A stretch of 64,000 bases of DNA from Palleronia sp. THAF1 (lineage in GTDB: Bacteria; Pseudomonadota; Alphaproteobacteria; Rhodobacterales; Rhodobacteraceae). The stretch is from positions 2,151,001-2,215,000 of the forward strand of contig NZ_CP045420.1 in NCBI RefSeq assembly GCF_009363795.1. The letters run 5' to 3'. The position numbers were made by a program, and so were the translations under genes. Below, piece by piece: positions 1-7,633 of the stretch. Position 1 is the stretch's first letter. Each line of letters opens with the position of its first letter. A model generated the notes under the pieces. That model was not told the DNA's origin. It worked only from the letters and a program-made list of their open reading frames with translations, and did no database searches.

Positions 1-875
1 ATGCGCAGGAACAGCTCGAAGTCGGTGGCCCCATCGACCTTGGCGCTTTCAATAATGTCGCGCGGCAGGCCGACCATGTAGTTGCGCAGCAGATACACGG
101 CCAGCGGCATACCAAATGCCGTATGCGCGAACCAGATGCCCACGAAAGACTGCCCCACCCCGATGGCGTTGTGCAGGTTCAGCATCGGCACCAGAGCCAG
201 TTGCAGCGGTACAACCAGCAGCCCCACGACCACGGCGATCAAGACACCCCGTCCGGGGAAATCCATCCAAGCCAAGGCATAGGCCGCGAAGGCCGCAATC
301 AGGATCGGGATGATCGTCGCCGGGATCGTCACCGTCAGCGTGTTGATGAACGCGCGATCCATATTGTCCGCCGTCAGCACCTGCTCATAGTTCGCGGTCG
401 TGAAGTTGGGCGGGCTCTCAGCCGCGAAATACACCCGCTGCCCCCGGTCGCCGGGATCCTCGGGTGAGCGGTATTCGTAAGACCCATCACTGTTGACAAC
501 CAGTGTTTCACCGTCACCGATATCCACCGGTTCCCCCGCCGGAAACTCGCCGGGGTTGCGGCCAGAGGTGCCGAAGGCCACGATCTCTCCACCGCCGCCG
601 GGGAAGTAACTTTGCGCCTCGGGGTCGTCGTAGATGTTGCCGGTCACGACATACATCCCGCCCTCCTGCGTTGCTTCTGTCCCGGTGCGTCCGCGCGCTG
701 TCAGTTCAACCGCAAAAGGCGCTTCCCACCAACCCGATGCAGAGATCTGGTCACGATCCCGAAAGGACGACACGAACAGACCGATGGTCGGGATCAGCCA
801 CAGCAGAACAAGAAACACGACAGAGATGTGCGTCGCCCAGGTCAGCGAGGACTTCGTTCCAGCAATGTTATCCAT
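1..875 (-). CDS. aglG: AglG-type sugar ABC transporter permease, cut by the left edge
   Basis: Inner-membrane permease of a carbohydrate ABC importer (MalG/AglG family). About 291 codons are visible, beginning MDNIAGTKSS, before the gene leaves the window, so the C-terminus is missing. One membrane segment lies at about residues 15-36. A Gly/Asp-rich soluble insert of about 130 residues follows (about 40-170), then further membrane segments from about 180. The permease EAA loop is visible near the edge (ESAKVDGATDFELF, about 275-288); it docks on the ATPase. A long insert after the first segment is usual for AglG as I know the family. The ATG shares one base with the aglF stop (TGATG), so the two are translationally coupled. 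The ATPase (AglK) and any aglA would lie outside the window. Substrate is inferred from family only. Confidence 0.93.
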   Translation of the reverse strand, partial: MDNIAGTKSSLTWATHISVVFLVLLWLIPTIGLFVSSFRDRDQISASGWWEAPFAVELTARGRTGTEATQEGGMYVVTGNIYDDPEAQSYFPGGGGEIVAFGTSGRNPGEFPAGEPVDIGDGETLVVNSDGSYEYRSPEDPGDRGQRVYFAAESPPNFTTANYEQVLTADNMDRAFINTLTVTIPATIIPILIAAFAAYALAWMDFPGRGVLIAVVVGLLVVPLQLALVPMLNLHNAIGVGQSFVGIWFAHTAFGMPLAVYLLRNYMVGLPRDIIESAKVDGATDFELFLR

Positions 876-1855
876 CAGCGCATCTCCTTGCGGGCTTCAC
901 GGATGTTCCAGATCATCACCGGCAGCACCACGAGCATGATGATGAAGGCGATGGCGGTCGCGCGTCCGTCGTCGCGGAACATGAAGTCCATCATGTAACT
1001 GGGCAGGATTTCAGTCCCGAAATTGCCTCCGGTCATCGTGTAGACGATGTCAAAGACTTTCAGCACAAGGATCGTGATCGTCGTCCAGACCACCACGATC
1101 GTGCCCATGATCTGCGGCACCTTGATCTTGAAGAACAACTGCCACGGGTTTGCGCCGTCCAGGATGGCGGCCTCGATGGTTTCTTCGGGGATACCTCGCA
1201 GGGCGGCGGACAGGATGACCATGGCAAAGCCTGTCTGGATCCACACAAGGATTACCATCAGGAACAGGTTGTTCCAGAACGGGATCTGCAACACGTCGAT
1301 GGGATTGTCGAAGCCGAAAACACCCCGGATCGCGTTGATCAGGCCGATGTCACCGTCGTTGGCATAGACGAACTTCCAGATCAGCGAGGCGCCCACGAAG
1401 CTGATCGCCATCGGCATGAAGATCAGCGATTTCGCGAAGTTGCCCCAGCTGAGCTTGTCAGTCAGTTGCGCGACCAGAAGGCCGAAGAAGGTCGACAGCG
1501 CGGGCACGACGATGACCCACAGGAAGTTGTTGAAGAACGACACCCGGAAGTCGGATGATTGCGCCAAGGACATGTAGTTGCCGAGGCCGACGAAATCGTC
1601 CGGGTTCCGCCCGTAGAGCGAGCGGATGAAAGAGCCGATAACCGGATAGACCAGATACAGGCCCAGAACGAAGACCGCCGGGAACAGGAACAGCCAGGGC
1701 CGCACGGCATTGGCGCGGTTGATATTGCGACCGATGTTCTCGCCCTTGGCCGGGAAGATGACCTTATCCAGCAGAAGGTTCGAAAAGTAGAAGTAGCCGA
1801 CGCATCCCCCTACCCCGACCAGAATCGTGATCAATCCCTGTAGGATGACAGGCAT
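875..1855 (-). CDS. aglF: AglF-type sugar ABC transporter permease
   Basis: Inner-membrane permease partner of AglG (MalF/AglF family), 326 residues. There is an N-terminal membrane segment at about 5-27, a second near 53-75, and the usual six-helix core behind them. The EAA loop is clear in the second half (ETIEAAILDGANPWQLF). The start is supported by a strong purine-rich ribosome-binding site, GGGAGGGG, six bases ahead of the ATG. It lies 150 bases downstream of aglE, with a strong hairpin between them, and overlaps aglG by one base. Expected role: with AglG it forms the channel for alpha-glucosides or another oligosaccharide captured by AglE. Family is certain, substrate is not. Confidence 0.95.
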   Translation of the reverse strand: MPVILQGLITILVGVGGCVGYFYFSNLLLDKVIFPAKGENIGRNINRANAVRPWLFLFPAVFVLGLYLVYPVIGSFIRSLYGRNPDDFVGLGNYMSLAQSSDFRVSFFNNFLWVIVVPALSTFFGLLVAQLTDKLSWGNFAKSLIFMPMAISFVGASLIWKFVYANDGDIGLINAIRGVFGFDNPIDVLQIPFWNNLFLMVILVWIQTGFAMVILSAALRGIPEETIEAAILDGANPWQLFFKIKVPQIMGTIVVVWTTITILVLKVFDIVYTMTGGNFGTEILPSYMMDFMFRDDGRATAIAFIIMLVVLPVMIWNIREARKEMR

Positions 1856-1957
1856 CGGCTTTCCCCTCCCTGGTTGCGGGTTTCCCCCGCGTTGAGATCA
1901 GCTTGCGCTAACAAAAGTGCCCTTGCAACCGCATCCGGCCAGTTATGAACGCAAAAA

Positions 1958-1982
1958 GGGCGCGCCGATCATAGGCGCGCCC
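1958..1982 (-). terminator. Strong hairpin with T-tract between aglE and aglF
   Basis: A perfect 9-bp stem GGGCGCGCC / GGCGCGCCC with a 7-base loop; read on the minus strand it is followed by TTTTTGC. It sits 23 bases after the aglE stop and about 100 bases before aglF. It looks like a partial intrinsic terminator or RNA-stabilising hairpin that would let the binding protein be made in excess over the permeases, as in many ABC importer operons (inference). The rest of the 150-base gap shows nothing else I can name. Confidence 0.75.
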
Positions 1983-2005
1983 TTCGCTATCAAAGCCGAT
2001 AACCT

Positions 2006-3361
2006 TTAGTTCTGCAGGTTGTCCCAACGCTCCTGGATCGCCGCGCCGGTGGCTTCGGCGTCCTGGCTTCCGGTCGTGAACTCGACCATCTGCGTCCAGA
2101 ACGCGCCCGCACCAATTTCGCCCGGCATCAGGTCAGAGCCGTCGAAGCGGAACGTGGTGGCGTTCAGCAGGATGTCATTGGTCGCACGCGCGGTGTCAGA
2201 GGCGAAGACCTCGGGGTTGATGCCCGTGTGCGGCGTCAGCAGACCACCCTGAGCGGCCCAAATTTCGTGCGCCAAGGGCAGTTGCAGGAACTCGATGAAG
2301 CCCTGTGTCGCTTCGCTGTCGTTGGTCACGGCGAACATGGTGCCGCCACCCAAGACGGGCTGACCCAGATCACCTTCGGACGGGGCGGGGAAGTAGAAGA
2401 AGTCCACGTCCGTGCCGACTTCCGTACCTTCGGGGAAGAAGGTCGGAATGAAGGTCGCCTGCTTGTGCATCATGCACTCTGGCGGGAACTGGAACAGGCC
2501 ACCGGGGGCGTCGCGGAAATCGGTCGTGGCCGCAGCTTCACGCCCGCCATTCACGAAACCGTCCTGCAGGAAGTAACCGTATTCCGCGATGGCGTTCGTG
2601 ACCTCGGAGCTGTCGAACGCCAGCTCGTTGGCGACCCACGCGTCGTACTGCTCAGGCGTCACGGTGCGCAGCATCAGGTCTTCGACCCAGTCGGTCGCGG
2701 GCCAGCCTGTGGCGGCGCCGGAACCCAGACCGATGCACCACGGGGTCACATCGTCAGCGGCCATCTGCTCGGTGAGCGCCTTCAGGTCCTCGTAGGACTC
2801 GGGCACGTCATAGCCAGCCTCTTCGAACTGCTCGGGCACGTACCAGACCAGCGACTTCACGTCGATCTTGTAGGGAAACGCCATCAGCTGCGTCTCACCA
2901 TCCTCGCCCTCGAACGATGCCAGATCGACCCAGGATTGGCCGGCGGCGTAGTTCTCGGCGATCCAGCTGGCAGTCTCTTCGCCCAGCGGCGTGATCGCGC
3001 CGCTACCGGCCAGGTCAGCCAGCAAGCCAGGCTGCGGGAAGGCGGCGATGTTCGGGGCGGAATTCGCCTGCGTCGAGATCACAATGTCCTGCTCGAAACT
3101 GTCGGAGCCAGAGTAGTTGACGGACGCGCCGGTCGCATCTTCGAAATAGTCGATGACAGAGTTCACAAGCTCGGCGTCGTTGCCCGTCCACGGGCCGGTG
3201 ATGTCAACGGTCTCGCCAGAGAAGTCGTTGTTCGCGGCGAACTCTTCCAGACTATCCCAGCTGAACGCGCCTTCGCCTTTTTCGAACACCATCTGGGCGT
3301 TCGCCATTCCAGCGGTCAGCGCCATTACGGCAGCGCCTGCATAAAGTGCGGTGGTTTTCAT
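2006..3361 (-). CDS. aglE: AglE-type periplasmic sugar-binding protein
   Basis: Extracellular solute-binding protein of family 1, 451 residues, that would capture an oligosaccharide (alpha-glucosides in characterised AglE) in the periplasm and hand it to AglFG. A Sec signal peptide is visible: MKTTALYAGAAVMALTAGMANAQ region, with cleavage likely after ANA. I chose the ATG at 3361 over the longer frame because GGGAGAG lies seven bases before it and the signal peptide begins there. The mature protein is acidic and rich in Trp/Gly loops typical of sugar binders (for example the ALGSG-like GLGSGAATGWPATDW stretch). It is the first gene of the leftward agl operon and diverges from the beta-glucosidase gene. 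Confidence 0.93.
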   Translation of the reverse strand: MKTTALYAGAAVMALTAGMANAQMVFEKGEGAFSWDSLEEFAANNDFSGETVDITGPWTGNDAELVNSVIDYFEDATGASVNYSGSDSFEQDIVISTQANSAPNIAAFPQPGLLADLAGSGAITPLGEETASWIAENYAAGQSWVDLASFEGEDGETQLMAFPYKIDVKSLVWYVPEQFEEAGYDVPESYEDLKALTEQMAADDVTPWCIGLGSGAATGWPATDWVEDLMLRTVTPEQYDAWVANELAFDSSEVTNAIAEYGYFLQDGFVNGGREAAATTDFRDAPGGLFQFPPECMMHKQATFIPTFFPEGTEVGTDVDFFYFPAPSEGDLGQPVLGGGTMFAVTNDSEATQGFIEFLQLPLAHEIWAAQGGLLTPHTGINPEVFASDTARATNDILLNATTFRFDGSDLMPGEIGAGAFWTQMVEFTTGSQDAEATGAAIQERWDNLQN

Positions 3362-3470
3362 ATGTTCTCTCTCCCATTTTATCGTTGCTATTGCCCCGCT
3401 TGCCACCGACGCGCCGTACGCGGCCCGATGGTGCGGGGTCTGGCCTATGCAAGATAGAGGCCTAGCAGCG

Positions 3471-3496
3471 CATTGCAAAGCGCAATTCTTGTTGCG
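3471..3496. promoter_or_regulatory. Overlapping inverted repeats in the aglE/bglA divergent region
   Basis: Two overlapping imperfect palindromes lie about 110 bases ahead of aglE: ATTGC-N5-GCAAT (3472-3486) and CGCAA-N6-TTGCG (3481-3496). CGCAA/TTGCG half-sites are of the kind used by LacI-family sugar repressors, and AglR regulators of agl operons belong to that family. No regulator gene is visible in this window. Assignment as an operator is inference from symmetry and position in a 231-base region shared by two divergent sugar operons. Confidence 0.4.
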
Positions 3497-3568
3497 TTCC
3501 AGAGCGTTAGAATTTTAGCGGCTGCCCGCGTCCTTTCTTTGACGCCCCCGGATCCGCCGCCTATGTTC

Positions 3569-3585
3569 CCGGTAACATATACCGG
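3569..3585. promoter_or_regulatory. Perfect inverted repeat over the bglA ribosome-binding region
   Basis: CCGGTA-ACATA-TACCGG, 6-bp perfect arms with a 5-base spacer, ends eight bases before the bglA ATG and touches its Shine-Dalgarno GGAGAG. It is placed either to be a repressor site blocking transcription early or to form a small RNA hairpin near the start codon. Function is inferred only. Confidence 0.4.
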
Positions 3586-3592
3586 AGAGCCC

Positions 3593-4918
3593 ATGTTCAG
3601 CCATACGCGCCAAGATTTCCCCAGCGACTTCCTGTTCGGGGCGGCCACGTCTTCCTACCAGATCGAGGGGCACGCCCAAGGCGGCGCGGGACGCACCCAT
3701 TGGGACGACTTCGCGCAAACACCGGGCAACATCGCCGACGGCACCGACGGCGCGGTCGCCTGCGACCACCTGAACCGCTGGCCCGAAGACCTTGACCTGA
3801 TGCGCGACGCCAATTTCGACGTTTACCGCTTCTCAACGTCATGGGCGCGCGTGATGCCAGAGGGGCGCGGCCCGGTAAACGAGGCGGGCCTCGACTTCTA
3901 CGACAAGCTGGTCGACGGCATGCTGGAACGTGGCCTGAAGCCCGCCGCGACGCTCTATCATTGGGAACTACCCTCTGCGCTGAACGACCTTGGCGGTTGG
4001 CGCAACCGCGACGTAGCAGGCTGGTTCGCGGACTTCACGCAAGTGGTGATGGAGCGCATCGGCGACCGTGTCTGGTCCGCCGCCCCCATCAACGAACCAT
4101 GGTGCGTCGGCTTCATGTCCCACTTCCTTGGCCACCACGCCCCCGGCCTGCGCGACATCCGCGCCACCGCCCGCGCCATGCACCACGTGCTGCTCGCCCA
4201 TGGACGGTCGACCGAAGTGATGCGCGGCTTGGGCATGTCGAACCTCGGCGCGGTCTGCAATTTCGAATATGCCGTGCCCGCCGACGGCAGTCCAGAGGCC
4301 GCTGCCGCGACCCGCACCTATGATGGCTACTACAACCGCTTCTTCATTTCCGGGCTGATGAACAAATCCTATCCGGCGGACGTGATGGAAGGCCTTGGCG
4401 CCCACATGCCCGACAACTATCAGGACGACTTCGACCTGATCGGCCAACCGCTCGATTGGGTCGGTCTGAACTACTACACGCGCAAACGCATCGCCGCCGC
4501 CCCCGGCCCGTGGCCGCATCTAGAAGAGGTGCCCGGATCGCTGCCGAAGACGCAGCTGGGCTGGGAAATCTATCCCGAAGGCCTGCATGCCTTCCTCAAA
4601 CGCGTCCACGACGGCTACACCCGCGGCCTGCCCCTTTACGTGACCGAGAACGGCATGGCGTGGAACGACAAGCTGGTGAACGGCGCGGTGAAGGACGACA
4701 AGCGCATCGATTATCTGGACACCCACCTGACCCAAGTGAAGCGCGCCATCGACGAAGGCATCCCGGTGAAGGGCTATTTCACGTGGTCCCTGCTGGACAA
4801 TTACGAGTGGTCCGAAGGTTACGTGCCCCGGTTCGGCATCGTTCATGTGGACTACGCGAGCCAGACTCGCACGCCGAAAGCCTCCTATCTGGCATTGCAA
4901 AAGGCGCTGGCCCAATGA
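3593..4918 (+). CDS. GH1 beta-glucosidase
   Basis: Glycoside hydrolase family 1, 441 residues, the normal length, with no signal peptide, so it acts on imported sugar in the cytoplasm. The retaining GH1 catalytic pair is present: acid/base Glu in INEPW (about residue 166) and nucleophile Glu in VTENGMAW (about 350). The N-terminal family signature FLFGAATSSYQIEG is clear. I start at the ATG with GGAGAG five bases upstream; a frame extending 40 codons further has no site and crosses the control region. It overlaps glk by ATGA. The pair bglA-glk would release glucose and phosphorylate it. It diverges from aglE, which normally accompanies an alpha-glucosidase. Confidence 0.94.
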   Translation: MFSHTRQDFPSDFLFGAATSSYQIEGHAQGGAGRTHWDDFAQTPGNIADGTDGAVACDHLNRWPEDLDLMRDANFDVYRFSTSWARVMPEGRGPVNEAGLDFYDKLVDGMLERGLKPAATLYHWELPSALNDLGGWRNRDVAGWFADFTQVVMERIGDRVWSAAPINEPWCVGFMSHFLGHHAPGLRDIRATARAMHHVLLAHGRSTEVMRGLGMSNLGAVCNFEYAVPADGSPEAAAATRTYDGYYNRFFISGLMNKSYPADVMEGLGAHMPDNYQDDFDLIGQPLDWVGLNYYTRKRIAAAPGPWPHLEEVPGSLPKTQLGWEIYPEGLHAFLKRVHDGYTRGLPLYVTENGMAWNDKLVNGAVKDDKRIDYLDTHLTQVKRAIDEGIPVKGYFTWSLLDNYEWSEGYVPRFGIVHVDYASQTRTPKASYLALQKALAQ

Positions 4919-5865
4919 CCGTCGCGCTAGTCTCCGACGTGGGCGGCACAAACACCCGCGTGGCATTGGCGCGCGACGGCGTGGTCGACGCCGCCACCAC
5001 CCGCCGCTTCCGTAATGCAGACCACAGCGGGTTGTCGGAAATCTACACGGTTTTCCTGTCAGCTCACGACGTGACTTGCGACGGCGCTTGCATCGCATTG
5101 GCCGGTCCGGTGATGGACGGCGTCGGAGAACTGACCAACCTTGGCTGGCGCTACGACCGCGACGCGCTGTCGGACTGCACGGGTGCGGGCACGGTCGCGC
5201 TTCTGAACGACCTGCAAGCACAGGGCCACGCGGTTCCAGTCTTGTCCCGCGACAGCCTTGTACCTCTGATCCCCGGTCCGGACGGGGAGGATCACAATGC
5301 CAAGCTGGTCATCGGCTGCGGCACCGGCTTCAACGCCGTCCCGGTCTTCCGAACCGACACTGGCCGCTACGTGCCGCCCTGTGAAAGCGGCCACACGACC
5401 TTTCCAGTCCTGTCCGCCGACGATTGGAGCCTTGCGCAACACGTCGCTCCGCACCACGGCTTTCCGGGGGTCGAGGATGTGCTCTCGGGGCGCGGGATCG
5501 AACGGGTCTATGACTGGGCATCGGGCGGTGCACGCAAGACTTCGGCAGAGGTCATGGCCGCCATCGCGGATGGATCAGACTCGGCGGCGGTGAAAACAGC
5601 CACGGCGTTCAGCCGGGCCTTAGGCCGCGTGGCCGGAGATCTGGCCCTCACTCATCTGCCCTTCGGCGGCGTTTACCTTGTCGGCGGCATGGCCAGCGCG
5701 ATGCGCCCCTATCTGTCGCGCTACGGCTTCACCGAAGCCTTCCGTGGAAAGGGGCGCTTTTCGGGCTTCATGGAGCAGTTCGCGGTGTGGGGCGTCGAAG
5801 ACGACTATGCTGCCCTGACCGGTTGCGCACGGCACGTGGACTCTTTGATGGATCGCCCGCAATAG
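4915..5865 (+). CDS. glk: Glucokinase
   Basis: ATP-dependent glucokinase of the Glk family (not ROK), 316 residues: glucose to glucose 6-phosphate in the cytoplasm. Phosphate-binding motif SDVGGTNTR is at residues 7-15, a second conserved stretch VIGCGTGFNAV near 140, ESGH near 162 (sugar-binding Glu), and the adenosine-binding GGVYLVGGMA near 265. The ATG overlaps the beta-glucosidase stop by four bases (ATGA), so the two are translated together. Context: it uses glucose freed by the GH1 enzyme and feeds hexose phosphate to central metabolism and the neighbouring glycogen genes through Pgm. The 70 bases after it, up to the convergent GltB-like gene, hold only a weak palindrome. Confidence 0.95.
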   Translation: MTVALVSDVGGTNTRVALARDGVVDAATTRRFRNADHSGLSEIYTVFLSAHDVTCDGACIALAGPVMDGVGELTNLGWRYDRDALSDCTGAGTVALLNDLQAQGHAVPVLSRDSLVPLIPGPDGEDHNAKLVIGCGTGFNAVPVFRTDTGRYVPPCESGHTTFPVLSADDWSLAQHVAPHHGFPGVEDVLSGRGIERVYDWASGGARKTSAEVMAAIADGSDSAAVKTATAFSRALGRVAGDLALTHLPFGGVYLVGGMASAMRPYLSRYGFTEAFRGKGRFSGFMEQFAVWGVEDDYAALTGCARHVDSLMDRPQ

Positions 5866-5935
5866 GCTTAACAAGCTTTCTATCCAAAAAGCCCAGGCCC
5901 CTTGCGGTAATCACGGCGCGATGCGCATCCAGCGC

Positions 5936-7633
5936 CTACTCCGCCGCCTGCGCCGGGCTGTCCACATCGCGTTTGGTCTGTACGCGGCCACCGGGCTCTG
6001 GCGGCTTAAATGTATCGGCAGACGCGCGGTCCCAGCGACGGCGGAAGACATCGTCGTCGAAGCCCACGTCGCGGATCAGGAAGCCAAGGGGCAGATAGCT
6101 CCAGACATCCGACGCCTCGACCATGGACCCGTCGCCTTCGCGCTTCATGAAGTGATATGGCAGGAAGTCGCGCGGATCGTCGAGGCCGGCGGCCTCTGTC
6201 ATCTCTTTCAGCGCCTTCATCGTGTTGCGGTGGAAATTCGCCACCCGCTCTGCCTTTTCGGGCACCACAAGCGCGCGCTGGCGCAGCGGGTCCTGCGTGG
6301 TCACGCCGGTCGGGCAGTGGTTCGTGTGGCAGGCCTGCGCCTGAATGCAGCCGACCGAGAACATGAAGCCTCGCGCGGAATTGCACCAATCGGCCCCCAG
6401 CGCGAAGGCCCGCGCGATGTCAAACGCGTGGATCAGCTTGCCCGACGCGCCGATGCGGATGCGGTCGCGTATGTCCGCGCCACGCAGGGTGTTGTGCACG
6501 AAGGTCAGCGCCTCTGTCAGCGGCATGCCGACATGGTTCGCGAACTCCAGCGGAGCGGCACCCGTGCCGCCTTCGGTGCCGTCCACAACGATAAAGTCGG
6601 GATAAATGTCCGTTTCCAGCATCGCCTTCACAATGCCCATGAACTCACGCCTGTGGCCAATGCACAGCTTGAAGCCCACAGGCTTGCCACCAGAAAGATC
6701 ACGCAACTCGGCGATGAACTCGCACAACTCGATCGGCGTCGAGAACTCCTTGTGACCGGCTGGCGAGACGCAGTCTTTGCCCATCGGCACACCGCGCGCT
6801 TCAGCGATCTCTTCGGTGATCTTCGCGGCGGGCAGCATGCCGCCATGGCCCGGCTTGGCCCCTTGGCTCAGCTTGATCTCGATCATCTTGACCTGTCTGT
6901 CGCTGGCCTGCGCCTTGAATTTCGCGGGATCGAAGCGCCCGTCATCGGTGCGGCAACCGAAATAGCCTGATCCGATTTCCCAGATCAGATCGCCGCCGTT
7001 GCGGTGATATTTGCTGATCCCGCCCTCGCCCGTGTCCTGCGCGAACCCGCCCCGCGCGGCGCCCTTGTTGATCGCCTCGATCGCGGCGCCGGACAGCGAG
7101 CCGAAGCTCATGGCCGATACGTTATACAGCGATGCGTCATAGGGTTGCGCGCAGTCTGGCCCGCCGATCCGCACGCGGAAGTCCTGTTCGGACAGGTGTG
7201 TCGGCACGATGGAGTGGGTCATCCAGGCATAACCGCCCTCATACACCGACTTCTTGGTCCCGAAGGGACGCGCGGCCTCTTCCGACTTGGACCGCTGATA
7301 GACGATGGAGCGGTCCTCGCGGCTGAACGGCTCTTCGTCCTGATCGGATTCGATAAAGTATTGGCGGATCTCGGGGCGGATTTTTTCGAAGAAGAAGCGG
7401 ATGTGCCCCAGCACCGGATAGTTGCGCAGGATTGCGTGGTGCGTCTGAATCAGATCCTGAATGCCCATGACCGTCAGCGCGATCAGCACCAGCGTGGGCA
7501 CCCACCACCAGCCCCCGTCCAATACGGCGGCGACCAGCGACAGAACGGCCAGGACCGCGACGACGACAAGCCCGCCGAACCGTTCCAACGAGCCGATGCG
7601 AGAGGTATCGAAGGGCAACCATTTGAACATCAT
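5936..7633 (-). CDS. Membrane-anchored GltB-like FMN-binding glutamate synthase family protein
   Basis: 565 residues, related to the FMN/Fe-S synthase domain of glutamate synthase (GltS family, COG0069 type), but without amidotransferase or C-terminal domains. Two hydrophobic segments at about 20-60 suggest an inner-membrane anchor with the catalytic part in the cytoplasm. The FMN-binding region shows VVDGTEGGTGAAP and IGASGKL. A cysteine cluster CIQAQACHTNHC matches the [3Fe-4S] ligands of the family. It is the last gene of the long leftward glycogen run; its start ATG overlaps the GH13 stop, with AAAGGA upstream. The substrate of these single-domain GltB-like proteins is not established, so I do not assign glutamate synthesis. 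Confidence 0.88.
   Translation of the reverse strand: MMFKWLPFDTSRIGSLERFGGLVVVAVLAVLSLVAAVLDGGWWWVPTLVLIALTVMGIQDLIQTHHAILRNYPVLGHIRFFFEKIRPEIRQYFIESDQDEEPFSREDRSIVYQRSKSEEAARPFGTKKSVYEGGYAWMTHSIVPTHLSEQDFRVRIGGPDCAQPYDASLYNVSAMSFGSLSGAAIEAINKGAARGGFAQDTGEGGISKYHRNGGDLIWEIGSGYFGCRTDDGRFDPAKFKAQASDRQVKMIEIKLSQGAKPGHGGMLPAAKITEEIAEARGVPMGKDCVSPAGHKEFSTPIELCEFIAELRDLSGGKPVGFKLCIGHRREFMGIVKAMLETDIYPDFIVVDGTEGGTGAAPLEFANHVGMPLTEALTFVHNTLRGADIRDRIRIGASGKLIHAFDIARAFALGADWCNSARGFMFSVGCIQAQACHTNHCPTGVTTQDPLRQRALVVPEKAERVANFHRNTMKALKEMTEAAGLDDPRDFLPYHFMKREGDGSMVEASDVWSYLPLGFLIRDVGFDDDVFRRRWDRASADTFKPPEPGGRVQTKRDVDSPAQAAE

Noticed and set aside
2228-3457. 409-codon open frame on the plus strand opposite aglE
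   Set aside because: It is a shadow: aglE on the minus strand has a signal peptide, ribosome site and family motifs; high GC opens the antisense frame.
5866-5935. Terminator between glk and the GltB-like gene
   Set aside because: Only a GGCGC/GCGCC pair with a 12-base loop; too weak to call.
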